From Paramicrobacterium fandaimingii (lineage in GTDB: Bacteria; Actinomycetota; Actinomycetes; Actinomycetales; Microbacteriaceae), in the NCBI RefSeq assembly GCF_011751745.2, contig NZ_CP061170.1, forward strand, positions 2,728,001 to 2,792,000: 64,000 nt of DNA. Direction: 5' to 3'. Below the pieces are notes generated by a model. It was not told where the DNA came from and made no database searches. It saw nothing but the letters and a program-made list of their open reading frames with translations. Position 1 is the stretch's first letter; every line of letters starts with the position of its first letter. Shown here piece by piece: positions 36,005 to 45,665 of the stretch. Position numbers and translations under genes: made by a program.

Positions 36005-36856
36005 ATGGACACCATTCTCGTCGTCGGGGGGACGGGGCTCGTCGGAAGCGCCGTTGCCGCTGCCGCGCGCGCTCGCGGGCACGCCGTGCGTTCGCTCTCG
36101 CGCGAGATTCCGGCACCTGATGCCGCGAACTTCGTCATCGGAGTCGATTACCGCGTCTGCAATCTCTACCATTCGACTCAGGCAGAGCTCGACGAGCATC
36201 TGCGGGGCGCCGATGTTGTGATCGACTGCCTCAATGGCGTTTCGCACGTTGCTCAGGCGGTGTTTCGCGTTGGTGCCGTGCAGATCACGGATGCTGCCGC
36301 CCGCGTCGGCATCACTCGCATCGTCGTCGTGTCTGACGTCGGCTGCGACCAGAGCGACTTCGCGTACTACGAGGCGAAGACCGACCAAGAGGGGGTCTAC
36401 CTCGACTCGCCTGTCGCCACAACCGTCGTGCGATTCACCGTCGTGTTCGAGCAGATGCTGCAGATCATCGAGAAGGCCTCCCGATTTCGCGTTGTGCCGA
36501 CGTCTAGTCGAGCCCAGATTCAGCCCATCGACGTCGCCGATATGGCCGAGGTGATTGTCGACACGACAGCCGATACCGGCCCTGACGAGATTAAATCGTA
36601 CGGTGGGCCAGAGATCGCCTCCGTCCGCTCGTTTTCGCAGCAATGGCTGACGCACACCGGACGCCGAGCCGCTCTTGTGCCCGTTCCGCTCATTACGGCA
36701 ATCGGACGGTACTTGCGCTCGGGGGCAAACATCGTTGCCGATTCGAGACGCGGCTCGACGACGTGGCAAGACTGGCTGAATCGGTCACTGCCGCCTGCCG
36801 AGTCGACCGCGTGCGAGAGCGGGCCGCAGACGAACGGCACGCCGAGCCACGCCTAG
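36005..36856 (+). CDS. NAD(P)-binding NmrA/SDR-like protein
   Basis: An atypical short-chain dehydrogenase-like protein of 283 residues. The Rossmann motif is [12 protein letters not shown] near the N-terminus, followed by RSLSRE. There is no classical YxxxK. Length and fold suit NmrA-like redox sensors or NADH-ubiquinone oxidoreductase-type epimerase relatives. ATG at 36005 with AAGGAAG upstream. The 263-bp region 35742-36004 before it shows no gene and no riboswitch I recognise. The 3' end overlaps recQ by 4 nt, tail to tail. Confidence 0.82.
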   Translation: MDTILVVGGTGLVGSAVAAAARARGHAVRSLSREIPAPDAANFVIGVDYRVCNLYHSTQAELDEHLRGADVVIDCLNGVSHVAQAVFRVGAVQITDAAARVGITRIVVVSDVGCDQSDFAYYEAKTDQEGVYLDSPVATTVVRFTVVFEQMLQIIEKASRFRVVPTSSRAQIQPIDVADMAEVIVDTTADTGPDEIKSYGGPEIASVRSFSQQWLTHTGRRAALVPVPLITAIGRYLRSGANIVADSRRGSTTWQDWLNRSLPPAESTACESGPQTNGTPSHA

Positions 36857-38667
36857 CCGCGAACGACCTCGATCACAGCGGCGCCATAGCGTGCGAGCTT
36901 CTTGTCGCCAACGCCGCTGATCGCTCCCAGTGCCGCTTCGTCTGTCGGCTTCGCCGCCGCAATGTCGCGCAGCGTCGCGTCGGCGAACACGATGTAGGCC
37001 GGCGCTCCCTGTTCCCTCGCTACGCTCGCACGCCACTCGCGCAGCTTCTCGAAGAGCTCGGCTGCTGCCGGCTCAAGCTGCTGCGCCGCAGATCGGCGTG
37101 CCGACCGGGAGCGCTGTGCCTTCTCGGGCTCGTCGCGCAGCTGCACCGCACGGTCACCGCGCAGCACCTCGCCGCTCGACTCGGTCAGCCCGAGCACGCC
37201 GTACTCACCACGTGTGGCGAGCAGCCCCTGCGCGAGAAGCTGCCGCACGACGCCCCGCCAGCGCTGGTCAGAGAGATCGGCGCCGATGCCCCATGTGCTC
37301 AGTGCCTCGTGCCCATGCTGCCGCGTGCGCGGTGTCTCTTTGCCTCGCAGAATGTCGATCACCTGGCCGGCGCCGAAGCGCTGATTGCGTTCCCTGTCGA
37401 GGCGAACGACTGTCGAGAGCAGCTTCTGCGCCGCAAGGGTGCCGTCGACGACAGCCGGCGGGTTCAGGCAAGTGTCGCAGTTGCCGCACGGCGAGCTCTC
37501 TTGGCCGAAGTACCGCAGCAGATTGACGCGTCGACACTGCACTGTCTCGCACAGCGCGAGCATGGCGTCGAGGTGCTGCATCGAACGTCGCTTATGGGCG
37601 ATGTCGGCCGCGCCGTCGTCGATCATGCGTCTCTGCTGCACGACGTCCTGCAGCCCATAGGCGAGCCAGGCAACAGCGGGCTCACCATCACGCCCTGCTC
37701 GCCCGGTCTCTTGGTAGTAGCCCTCAACGGACTTGGGAAGATCAATGTGGGCGACGAATCGCACGTCTGGCTTGTCGATGCCCATGCCAAAAGCGATCGT
37801 CGCCACAATGACGACGCCGTCTTCGCGCAGAAACCGCGACTGGGCGTCGGCACGCACGTCTGCATCGAGCCCCGCATGGTAGGCAAGCGCCGTGATGCCG
37901 CGCTGGCGCAGGTAGTCGGCCGTTCGCTCGACGCTCACTCGGCTCAGGGCATACACGATGCCCGCGGCATCCTGCCCTTCGGCACGAATGAACTCGACAA
38001 GCTGCGCCCGGGGATCCCGCTTCGGCACGATGCGGTACTGGATGTTGGGGCGATCGAAGCTCGCAACGAAATGCCGGGCGTTGCCAAGGCTCAGTCGCTG
38101 CGTGATCTCGGCGTGCGTCGCCTCGGTCGCTGTGGCCGTGAGGGCGATGCGCGGCACGTTGGGCCACAGCTCGGCAAGCTCGGACAGCGCGAGGTAGTCG
38201 GGCCGAAAGTCGTGCCCCCACTGCGACACGCAGTGGGCTTCGTCGATCGCGAAGAGGGCGATGGTGCCCTCCGCGAGCAGTGACCGCGTCGCCTGGTTGC
38301 TCAAGCGCTCGGGAGCGACATAGAGAATGTCGAGGTCTCCCGCGCGATAGTCGCGTTCGACGCGAGAGCGTTCGGCAGCAGACTGCGTCGAATTGAGAAA
38401 CTCTGCCCGCACGCCAACGGCCTGGAGCGCCTGCACCTGGTCGTGCATGAGGGCGATCAACGGAGACACGACGACGCCCGTTCCCTCGCGCAGCAGAGCC
38501 GGAATCTGGTAGCACAGGCTCTTTCCGCCGCCCGTCGGCATGAGCACGACGGCGTCTCCGCCCGCGGTGACCTGGTCGACGATCTCTCCCTGGTCGCCGC
38601 GGAAGGCGTCGTATCCGAAGACGTGGCTCAGAACCTCGAGTGCGGTGCCACCGGCAGGAGAAGTCAT
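36853..38667 (-). CDS. recQ: ATP-dependent DNA helicase RecQ
   Basis: 3'-5' DNA helicase for repair and fork processing, 604 residues. Motif 0/I is [17 protein letters not shown] followed by [12 protein letters not shown]; motif II is [18 protein letters not shown]. The RecQ zinc site uses the cysteines of CETVQCRR and CGNCDTC; a winged-helix domain and a C-terminal HRDC domain follow. The frame opens at a GTG at 38697, but ATG at 38667 (MTSPAGG) has a GGAG site. Confidence 0.93.
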   Translation of the reverse strand: MTSPAGGTALEVLSHVFGYDAFRGDQGEIVDQVTAGGDAVVLMPTGGGKSLCYQIPALLREGTGVVVSPLIALMHDQVQALQAVGVRAEFLNSTQSAAERSRVERDYRAGDLDILYVAPERLSNQATRSLLAEGTIALFAIDEAHCVSQWGHDFRPDYLALSELAELWPNVPRIALTATATEATHAEITQRLSLGNARHFVASFDRPNIQYRIVPKRDPRAQLVEFIRAEGQDAAGIVYALSRVSVERTADYLRQRGITALAYHAGLDADVRADAQSRFLREDGVVIVATIAFGMGIDKPDVRFVAHIDLPKSVEGYYQETGRAGRDGEPAVAWLAYGLQDVVQQRRMIDDGAADIAHKRRSMQHLDAMLALCETVQCRRVNLLRYFGQESSPCGNCDTCLNPPAVVDGTLAAQKLLSTVVRLDRERNQRFGAGQVIDILRGKETPRTRQHGHEALSTWGIGADLSDQRWRGVVRQLLAQGLLATRGEYGVLGLTESSGEVLRGDRAVQLRDEPEKAQRSRSARRSAAQQLEPAAAELFEKLREWRASVAREQGAPAYIVFADATLRDIAAAKPTDEAALGAISGVGDKKLARYGAAVIEVVRG

Positions 38668-38714
38668 CGACTCCACCGTAGTCGGTGGCACCGTCACGCG
38701 CGTTGAGGCCGGCG

Positions 38715-39581
38715 TCAGGACGAGGTCGACGGCCCGTCGCCAGCCGAACCGCCAGACGAGCCAGACGACTCAGACGCGTCAGACGAGCTGTCCGTGTTGC
38801 CGTGGTTGCCGTGGTTGCCCTGGGCGCCCTGGGCGTCGCTTGCGGCGGCATCCTCATCTTCGGCATCATCGGCCAGCATGCGGCGCCGCACCAGAATCAT
38901 CACAACGGCGGCGGCCGCGATGAACACGATTCCGCCCGCGGCAATCAGCCAGCCGATGTCAGAGCTGTCGGGCTCGCTCGCCGGCGCATCCGCTGCCTGG
39001 TTGTCCTGACCATTCTGACTGCCCTGACTGCCCTGACTGCTCGACTCGGAGGGCTCGTCGCTTGAGCTGCCGCTGTCGTCTGGTGCCTCAGCGGGAAGTT
39101 CCTCCCCGCAGGTCGGAACCGATGACGCTCCCTCGGCGGCCTGCTGCCCTTCCTCGGGCTGCCATGTGAAGGTGAACGGCTCAAAGTCGTCAGAGCTCTG
39201 CGTGTGCCCATCTTCGGCAACGAGCGTCCAGATCACCGTGTACTCGCCCGGCTCTCCGAGCGTCACGTCGGCGCTGAGGGTCATGCCGTTCGAGACCGTG
39301 GCGCAGCCATCACCGAAGTAGCGCTCCTCGTCGCCCGGCCCTCTCACGACAATGCTCTTCTGCCCGCTCTCGAGCACCGGCTCCGTTGTGTTCAGCGCGA
39401 CGGTCACGGGGCCCGTCGTCACCGTCGATCCGGGTTCAGGTGAGGCCGGCGCCACCTGCGTGTGCGCCGAGGCGGGAGCTCCGACAGCGAGGGCCGCGGC
39501 GAGCCCGACGGCAAACGCGACAGCCACCGCTCGAGGGGCTCGCGCTCCTGTGATCGATGTGCGAGTCCCTCTGCGTGTCAC
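38715..39581 (-). CDS. CopC-domain copper-binding membrane protein
   Basis: A 288-residue exported protein. The signal peptide (1-39) ends ASA, so the mature protein starts with His40 ([12 protein letters not shown]), the N-terminal copper ligand of CopC proteins. The second ligand region is [13 protein letters not shown] low-complexity Ser/Asp/Gln linker (about 160-200), one membrane helix (about 205-230) and a second low-complexity Gly/Asn/Ser tail follow. GTGA coupling to the YcnI gene upstream supports a copper handling unit. Confidence 0.87.
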   Translation of the reverse strand: MTRRGTRTSITGARAPRAVAVAFAVGLAAALAVGAPASAHTQVAPASPEPGSTVTTGPVTVALNTTEPVLESGQKSIVVRGPGDEERYFGDGCATVSNGMTLSADVTLGEPGEYTVIWTLVAEDGHTQSSDDFEPFTFTWQPEEGQQAAEGASSVPTCGEELPAEAPDDSGSSSDEPSESSSQGSQGSQNGQDNQAADAPASEPDSSDIGWLIAAGGIVFIAAAAVVMILVRRRMLADDAEDEDAAASDAQGAQGNHGNHGNTDSSSDASESSGSSGGSAGDGPSTSS

Positions 39582-40306
39582 TTTCTCTCCTTCGCGCGAG
39601 GCCGACGGGCCGTGATCGCGAGGACGATTCCGGCGGCACCGACAGCGAGCCCTGCAATTCCGATTATACGTGCGATCAGGTCATTGTCGTTATCAGTCTG
39701 CGACGAGGCCTGTGCGTCTGCCGTGCCGTGCTCGGCAGCATCCTCTCCCCCTCCATGGCCGTGGCCCGAGACGTCGACAGCTCCGACGGCAATCGTCGGA
39801 GCCGGATGCTCGGGCTCATCGCCCTCGGACTCGGCAACCTGATCCCACGAGGTCGATCCCTCTTCGCACGTCTGCTCGACGGGGAACGCAAGGGTCTCGC
39901 CCGCGGTTTCTTCGGGGAGCGAAACCTGCACAGAGAGCGTGTCGATCTGGGAGTCGGCAAGTGGCGTCTTCGCCGTAAACTCCACGGCGCTCGTGCGCTC
40001 GCTCACGGGGTCGCCGTTCTGATCGCTGACGCCGTCGACGGGCTCCGTCTGCGTCTTCGCCGTCCATCCGGCGTTGACGACGGGTTTCGCCGAGATGACC
40101 TCGTCTGGCATCAGAATGCTGACCGCCGTCGTTGACGAGCCGTCACAGCCGTGCCCGATGGTGAACGTGAGCACGGTGCTTGACCCTGCCGCCGCCTCGT
40201 CTGGCACGACGTGCACGTGGGCGCTGGCCGCGACGGGCAGGGCGAGGGCGAGCGCAGCTCCCGCCACTACTCCGATACCGGCACGTCGTCGTGTTGTTCT
40301 CTTCAT
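39578..40306 (-). CDS. YcnI-like copper chaperone (DUF1775)
   Basis: A 242-residue membrane-anchored extracellular protein. The signal peptide ends ASA before HVHVVPDEAAAGSS, so the mature N-terminal His can form the mono-histidine brace known for YcnI. The conserved core includes FTIGHGCDGSSTTAVSILMPD and VNAGWTAKT. A C-terminal helix and basic tail anchor it. It may deliver copper together with the CopC protein. The 136-bp upstream gap has a TGCCTC/GAGGCA hairpin at 40376-40390. Confidence 0.88.
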   Translation of the reverse strand: MKRTTRRRAGIGVVAGAALALALPVAASAHVHVVPDEAAAGSSTVLTFTIGHGCDGSSTTAVSILMPDEVISAKPVVNAGWTAKTQTEPVDGVSDQNGDPVSERTSAVEFTAKTPLADSQIDTLSVQVSLPEETAGETLAFPVEQTCEEGSTSWDQVAESEGDEPEHPAPTIAVGAVDVSGHGHGGGEDAAEHGTADAQASSQTDNDNDLIARIIGIAGLAVGAAGIVLAITARRPRAKERK

Positions 40307-40442
40307 ATCTCTTCTGTCTTTCTGTCGTTGTGTTCGGGCACAGCGGAGAACCCGCAGACGGGCGCCCGTTTCACATGCCTCACCGAGGCAGGAAAATCAC
40401 GTGGTCGTCATGGCAGCTCGACCGCGCAGAGGCGACAGCGAG

Positions 40443-41036
40443 CTAGCCGAGGGAAAGCGCGGGTGGTCCGCGCTGAGAGCGTGACGAGTCGACGACGGGC
40501 GCCCGACGTGGCGCGACGGCATCCGGCAACAGCGATTGCAACCTCGGAATCGGCACGGGCTCCGGATGCGTGAACAGCGTGGAGACGGCAAGTCGCACCG
40601 TGACGAAGAGGCCGTGCACGACGTTCTCGCCCGTGGCAAGCAGAATCGTAGTGACCACGCCGGCGAGAATGTGCGCACACCACATCGCGGGGCTGTGGCC
40701 GTGCGCGACGGCGCCCGCGTGAACGTCTATCGATCCCAGCGTGTGCTGGGCGTGGGCCCCGAGCGATGTCGACGAGACGCTGCCGCCCGACGGCGCGAAC
40801 GCGAACATGCCGTGGTAGGCAAGCTGGCTGAATGCCACGGCGACGGCGAGACGTGCGCGAGACACCGTCTTTCCGGCGAGCGCAATGCAGACGAATACGG
40901 ATGCCGTGAGCGCGACGCTCACAGCGACGACGCTCGGCGCGCGACCATCGGCGAGACCGTGCGATGTCGCAGCGATGACCGTGGAGATGACAGCGGCTGC
41001 CGTGCCGCGCAATGCGCGGCTCGCGCGTTGATTCAT
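40443..41036 (-). CDS. Small membrane protein next to copper genes
   Basis: A 197-residue protein with about five hydrophobic segments and a His-containing loop (HAQHTLGSIDVHAGAVAHGHSP) that could bind metal. The C-terminal tail is Arg/Pro-rich. I do not recognise a family. ATG at 41036 with GGAGG 8 nt upstream. It is upstream of, and on the same strand as, the YcnI-CopC pair, so a role in copper import or sensing is possible but is only inference. Confidence 0.65.
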   Translation of the reverse strand: MNQRASRALRGTAAAVISTVIAATSHGLADGRAPSVVAVSVALTASVFVCIALAGKTVSRARLAVAVAFSQLAYHGMFAFAPSGGSVSSTSLGAHAQHTLGSIDVHAGAVAHGHSPAMWCAHILAGVVTTILLATGENVVHGLFVTVRLAVSTLFTHPEPVPIPRLQSLLPDAVAPRRAPVVDSSRSQRGPPALSLG

Positions 41037-41126
41037 ACCGTCACCCTCCGGTTCAAGCATAGGCGGTGCCTGGCCACTCGTGAGAGTCGCGGGTACGGTT
41101 ATGGCAAACGACGCAAGGGGGACGAC

Positions 41127-41441
41127 ATGGCAGACATCACACCGCACGTCACGCGCAATGACGCGGAGAACCGCTATGAGCTGTGGATCGATGACACCCT
41201 CGTCGGGCACGCCCAATTCGCGTACGAAGAGAGCGGAACCGCGTTCGTGCACACCGTCGTCGACACGGCGTACGAGGGCCGCGGGTTCGGTAGCGTACTC
41301 GCCAAGTTCGCCCTCGACGACACCGTTGAGCGTGACGAGATCATTGTGCCGTATTGCCCGTTCATTCAGGCATATCTGAAGCGACACCACGAATACGACG
41401 CGCACGTGGCCTGGCCGACGCCCAAACACGAGAAGAAGTGA
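41127..41441 (+). CDS. YidJ-type GNAT acetyltransferase
   Basis: A small one-domain GNAT fold (104 residues, PF14542-like). The acetyl-CoA site is YEGRGFGSVLAKFALDD and the C-terminal strand carries VPYCPFIQAYLKRH. The substrate is unknown. ATG at 41127 after GGGG-rich spacing. It lies 7 nt before the pirin gene, so the two are probably co-transcribed. Confidence 0.87.
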   Translation: MADITPHVTRNDAENRYELWIDDTLVGHAQFAYEESGTAFVHTVVDTAYEGRGFGSVLAKFALDDTVERDEIIVPYCPFIQAYLKRHHEYDAHVAWPTPKHEKK

Positions 41442-41448
41442 GCGCGCC

Positions 41449-42411
41449 ATGACGCGATTCGATGCCCCAACCGAGGAACTGCTTGTTCGGGAGGTCGCCT
41501 CGCCCGGGCCGATGACACTGCTGCTCGAGTCCCGCGAGGTTCCGCTCGGCGGAATCCGCGGAATCACGGTGCACCGCTCACTTCCGCAGCGCGGGCTGCC
41601 GACCGTCGGCGCGTGGTGCTTTCTCGACTACTTTGACGAGGCTGGCGTTCCGATGCGGGTTCTGCCGCACCCGCACATCGGGCTGCAAACCGTCACGTGG
41701 CCCCTCAATGGCGAGATCAGACACCGCGACACCGTGCTGAGCGACGTCATGATTCAGCCGGGCCAGCTGAACATCATGACGAGCGGCTACGGCATCGCTC
41801 ACTCAGAGTTCTCGACGGAGCCAGACGCCGCGTCTGCCGCGCTGCGCGGTGTGCAGCTCTGGGTAGCGCTTCCCTCTGGCGCGGCCGATCACGAGCCGTT
41901 CTTCGAGCAGCATTCCGACCTTCCGGTCTGGCAGCAGGGCGGCGTGAGCGCCCGCGTGTTCGTCGGAACGCTCGGTTCTGCGACATCCCCCGCCACGACC
42001 TTCACACCCCTGCTCGGCGCCGAGATGAGGCTCGCGGCAGGCACAGCCGAATCGATCCCCGTCGACCGCACGTTTGAGCATGCCGTCTTCGTTCTCGACG
42101 GCGAGGTCACCGTCGACGATGTGCGGGTGACGGAGCGACAGCTTCTCTACATCGGCGACGGGTGCCCGTCCGTCGAGATCGTTGCGGATGCCGCGGCGCA
42201 CGTGATCTTCATTGGAGGCGAGCCCTTTGGTGAAGATCTCGTGATGTGGTGGAACTTCGTCGGCAGAGCGCACGACGACATCGTGAGAGCGCGCGAGGAC
42301 TGGGAGGCCCGAGCATCCCGCTTTGGGAACGTTCCGGGCCATGGGGCCGAGCGCATTCCCGCACCACCGCTGCCGACGGTCACCCTCACCCCGCGACGGC
42401 GCCGCCGCTGA
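41449..42411 (+). CDS. Pirin family protein
   Basis: Bicupin of 320 residues. The N-terminal cupin has the metal ligands in HPHIGLQTVTW and SGYGIAHSE, with the family motif GEIRHRD. Bacterial pirins act as quercetinases or redox-linked regulators; which applies here cannot be said. It follows the GNAT gene and precedes the ECF transporter with a 100-bp gap. Confidence 0.9.
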   Translation: MTRFDAPTEELLVREVASPGPMTLLLESREVPLGGIRGITVHRSLPQRGLPTVGAWCFLDYFDEAGVPMRVLPHPHIGLQTVTWPLNGEIRHRDTVLSDVMIQPGQLNIMTSGYGIAHSEFSTEPDAASAALRGVQLWVALPSGAADHEPFFEQHSDLPVWQQGGVSARVFVGTLGSATSPATTFTPLLGAEMRLAAGTAESIPVDRTFEHAVFVLDGEVTVDDVRVTERQLLYIGDGCPSVEIVADAAAHVIFIGGEPFGEDLVMWWNFVGRAHDDIVRAREDWEARASRFGNVPGHGAERIPAPPLPTVTLTPRRRRR

Positions 42412-42443
42412 GCGCATTTGTCACGGTTCCCGTGATTGCCTAT

Positions 42444-42462
42444 ATAGGCAAGCCTCAGCTAA
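42444..42462. promoter_or_regulatory. Possible DtxR/IdeR-type iron box
   Basis: ATAGGCAAGCCTCAGCTAA matches 13 of 19 positions of the classical iron box TTAGGTTAGGCTAACCTAA by hand alignment. It lies 50 bp upstream of the ECF S-component gene and overlaps a TATATA that could be a -10 element. No TPP-riboswitch core is visible here. Confidence 0.4.
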
Positions 42463-42511
42463 GTTTGAGAGAGTGGAGTTCTCCACACACCCGAGTCCCC
42501 AAGGGATACGC

Positions 42512-43114
42512 ATGTTCAGCACCCGCCTCCTCATGACCTGCGCCGCGATCGGCGTTGGCAGCGGGATCATCTTCACCGTTGCGGGGTTCGTCAACGGCAT
42601 CGTCGCTGCCGCAGCGCCCATCGTCTACGGCCTCGCGATCGGCGTGTATTTTCTTCCCGGCGTCATCGCCCAGTCGCTTCTGCGGCTCCCCGGCGTCGCG
42701 CTCATCACGAGCCTGATCGCCGGCCTCGTCGGCTCGGCTGTGAACCCCGCATTCATCATGCGCTACCTCGCGACAGGGCTCGCCGTCGGCCTGTTGCAGG
42801 AGATTCCCTTCGCTCTTCGTCGGTACCACTACTGGAAGCCGTGGGTGTTCTACGTCGCGGCGGCGATCATGGGAACGATTTTCGGCGGCGCGGTTTTCAT
42901 CGCCGTCGGCATGGAGCACTTCGTCGGCTGGGCGAACCTCGTCTACTTCGGCCTCTTCGCCGTGAGCCCCGTGCTCTTCACCTGGCTCGGTCGGGTCATC
43001 GCCGCGGGAATCAACAAGACGGGTGTCGCGCGAGGCATCCAACACGAGATCGACAGCAGACCGCGCAGTTCGGCGACGAAGCACGCGCATACGCAGCCGA
43101 TGTCGGCAGCCTGA
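42512..43114 (+). CDS. ECF transporter substrate-binding (S) component, YkoE-like
   Basis: A 200-residue membrane protein with about six hydrophobic segments and a short polar C-terminus, resembling the YkoE group (MFSTRLLMTCAAIGVGSGI, then EIPFALRRYHYWKPW). YkoE proteins usually take up thiamine precursors. The upstream element here looks like an iron box instead, so an iron-related ligand should be considered. First gene of a three-gene S-A-T operon. Confidence 0.83.
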   Translation: MFSTRLLMTCAAIGVGSGIIFTVAGFVNGIVAAAAPIVYGLAIGVYFLPGVIAQSLLRLPGVALITSLIAGLVGSAVNPAFIMRYLATGLAVGLLQEIPFALRRYHYWKPWVFYVAAAIMGTIFGGAVFIAVGMEHFVGWANLVYFGLFAVSPVLFTWLGRVIAAGINKTGVARGIQHEIDSRPRSSATKHAHTQPMSAA

Positions 43115-43121
43115 CGCCGCG

Positions 43122-44834
43122 ATGCCGGCGCGAGCGCTCACACTCGACGACGTCCGAGTCCGCCACGCGGATCGAGCCACTCATGTTCCCGCGGGGGTGA
43201 CCCTCAGCGTCGACACGGGGGAAGTCGTTCTGCTTCTGGGGCCAAGCGGATGTGGAAAGTCGACGGCGGCGCTCGCCATCAACGGCCTGGTGCCGCAGTC
43301 CATTCCCGCCGAGCTCGAGGGTACCGTCACCGCCTGCGGCATCGACGTCTCGACGTCGACAACGGCCCGGCTCTCGGAGCACGTGGCGATGGTCTTTCAA
43401 GATCCCGACGCGCAGATCGTCACCGCATCTGTGCTCGATGAGGTGTGCTTCGCGCTCGAGAACATGCTGCTCCCCGTCGCCGAGATTCTGCGCCGCGCCA
43501 AGGATGCTCTGCGCACGGTGGGACTGTGGGAGCGCCGACATGACTCTCCCGACATCCTCTCTGGAGGTGCGCTGCAGAGGTTGGCAATCGCGAGCGCGCT
43601 GGCCATGCACACCCCCATTCTCGTTCTCGACGAACCAACGGCAAATCTCGATCCGAGCGGAAGCGACGACGTCTATGCCGTGCTGCGCCGGGTCACTGCA
43701 GAGGGCGACCGGTCTGTCGTTCTCATTGAGCATGACGTGGATGCCGCTCTGCCCATCGTCGACCGCGTTGTCGTTCTCGATCGCGACGGTCGCACGGCGT
43801 TCACGGGCACTCCCCGCGAGGTGATCGCCGGCCATGCACGGGAGATCGCCTCACTCGGCATCTGGCTGCCGACGGCGACGATGGTCGCGCAGCATCTCGC
43901 GTCGGTCGGCGTCGAGCTCGACCCGACTCCCCTCTCAACGAGAGATCTCAGCGAAGCGCTCACGAACGTTCAGCTTCCTGCCCTGCACCTGCCGGTCACA
44001 GAGCAGCCCCGTGGCGAGCCGCTCATTCGTGTGCGTGATCTCACCATCGCCAGCGGAGACGCTGTTCTTCTCGATCGCGTGAGTCTCGACGTGCACGAGG
44101 GCGATTTTCTCGCCATCGTCGGCGCGAACGGGGCGGGCAAGACAACGCTCATTCAGGCGATGACGGGGGTTGCACGGCCGCCGAAACGGCACGTCACCCT
44201 CGCCGGAATGGATGCCGCAACGCGCGACGCCCACGCACTCGCCCAGCGTGTGGGCTTTGTCTTTCAGAACCCCGAGCATCAGTTCGTTGCAAACTCGGTG
44301 GCAGACGAGCTCGCCTCTGGACTGCGTGTGCACGGCGATTCATCGGGCAGGCGTCTCGAACCAGACGAGATCAGCGACCGCGTCGACCGCATGCTCGCGC
44401 GGCTCGGGCTCTCGGCACACCGAGACGTGCACCCGTTTCTTCTGTCCGGAGGGCAGAAGCGCCGGTTGTCTGTGGGAACAGCGCTCATCGTCGGAGCACC
44501 AATCCTCGCTCTCGACGAGCCCACATTCGGGCAAGATCGCGAACGCGCCGACGAGCTGATGGCCATGCTTCAGCTGCTGCGTGCCGAGGGAACGACGATC
44601 ATCGTCGTTTCGCACGACATGCAGCTTGTCGCCGAGTACGCGTCACGTGTCGTCGTGCTCTCCGACGGCACCGTCGCTGCAGACGGCTCTGCCGCCAGCA
44701 TCCTCTCTGATGACGCCCTTCTGCGACGCAACAGTCTGCGCCAGCCGCCGCTCGCCCGCGTCATGAGAGGCCTTGACGACCCGTCGTGGAACGGCGTCAC
44801 ACGGTTCGCCGATCTGCCGGGGGTTCGCGCATGA
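43122..44834 (+). CDS. ECF transporter duplicated ATPase (YkoD-like)
   Basis: A 570-residue protein with two ABC ATPase domains in tandem. Domain 1 (about 5-235) has LLGPSGCGKSTAA, the weak signature LSGGALQRLAIASAL and VLDEPTANLDP. Domain 2 (about 295-520) has IVGANGAGKTTLIQ, LSGGQKRRLSVGTAL and ALDEPTFGQD. It energises the S component through the EcfT protein. ATG 7 nt after the S gene; its stop overlaps the next ATG. Confidence 0.92.
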   Translation: MPARALTLDDVRVRHADRATHVPAGVTLSVDTGEVVLLLGPSGCGKSTAALAINGLVPQSIPAELEGTVTACGIDVSTSTTARLSEHVAMVFQDPDAQIVTASVLDEVCFALENMLLPVAEILRRAKDALRTVGLWERRHDSPDILSGGALQRLAIASALAMHTPILVLDEPTANLDPSGSDDVYAVLRRVTAEGDRSVVLIEHDVDAALPIVDRVVVLDRDGRTAFTGTPREVIAGHAREIASLGIWLPTATMVAQHLASVGVELDPTPLSTRDLSEALTNVQLPALHLPVTEQPRGEPLIRVRDLTIASGDAVLLDRVSLDVHEGDFLAIVGANGAGKTTLIQAMTGVARPPKRHVTLAGMDAATRDAHALAQRVGFVFQNPEHQFVANSVADELASGLRVHGDSSGRRLEPDEISDRVDRMLARLGLSAHRDVHPFLLSGGQKRRLSVGTALIVGAPILALDEPTFGQDRERADELMAMLQLLRAEGTTIIVVSHDMQLVAEYASRVVVLSDGTVAADGSAASILSDDALLRRNSLRQPPLARVMRGLDDPSWNGVTRFADLPGVRA

Positions 44835-45622
44835 CGGCGACTGCCGACGCGAGCGCTGCGTCGCCCCACTTTCTGCACGCGCTCAATCCGCTGGCGACGA
44901 TCGCCGGGCCGATCCCCGCGATTCTCGTTCTCGTTTTCACCCGCGACATCGCGACACCCGCCGCGTTCATCGCCCTCGCGTACCTGCTTCTGCTGACGGG
45001 CGCCCGTTTGACTGCCCGTCGCCTCATCTTGCTTCTTCTCGCTCTGCCGCTCGCCGCCGTCGTTCTCGGGCTCGGGTTCAGCCTGTGGACCGACGCCAGC
45101 GCCCTCGATCACAGTTCCGTGCTGCTGACCATCGGCGACTACAGTCTGTATCTCAGTGCGGTCGAGGTGGGCGCCGCAACGGCGCTGCGTCTCATGAGCA
45201 TCGTCGCCCTTGCCCTGCTCACCGGGCTCGCCTCGACGGGGCCAGACATGGTTCGCTCCGCGGTCGCGCACCTGCGCGTGCCGTATCGAGTGGGTTATGC
45301 CGCCCTCGCGTCGTACCGTTTCGTTCCGCGCTTTCGCTATGAGCTCGACGTGATCCGCAAGGCGCACCGCGTGCGCGGCACACGGGGCGGCCGCGGCCCG
45401 ATCGTCGCTGTGCGACGCACCGTCGGCTACATTGTGCCGCTGCTCGCGAGCGCAATCAGGCACGCCGAGCGCGTCTCGCTCTCGATGGACGCCCGCGCTT
45501 TCGGTGCGCACCCCTCCCGAACCGAGCGCCACGATGTGCCGTTCCGCGCGCGCGACACGGTGTTCATCATCGCGTTCTGGCTGCTCTCAGCGATCATCAT
45601 CGTGAGTATTCGAATCTTCTGA
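44831..45622 (+). CDS. ECF transporter transmembrane (T) component
   Basis: EcfT/YkoC-like membrane scaffold of 263 residues with about five hydrophobic helices. The cytoplasmic coupling region has AYLRV-like VAHLRVPYRVGYAALASYRFVP and the later SMDARAFGAHPSRTER, which is the conserved Ala-Arg-Ala/Gly coupling helix type. ATGA coupling with the ATPase gene. Confidence 0.9.
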   Translation: MTATADASAASPHFLHALNPLATIAGPIPAILVLVFTRDIATPAAFIALAYLLLLTGARLTARRLILLLLALPLAAVVLGLGFSLWTDASALDHSSVLLTIGDYSLYLSAVEVGAATALRLMSIVALALLTGLASTGPDMVRSAVAHLRVPYRVGYAALASYRFVPRFRYELDVIRKAHRVRGTRGGRGPIVAVRRTVGYIVPLLASAIRHAERVSLSMDARAFGAHPSRTERHDVPFRARDTVFIIAFWLLSAIIIVSIRIF

Positions 45623-45665
45623 GTATGCTGTTCAGAAACATGCGCATCTATGTTCTACTTAACGG

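Noticed and set aside
36643..38283. 546-codon open frame antisense to recQ
   Set aside because: Shadow frame; the recQ strand has all helicase motifs.
42412..42511. TPP riboswitch upstream of the YkoE-like gene
   Set aside because: The gap is only 100 bp and the conserved thi-box core is absent.
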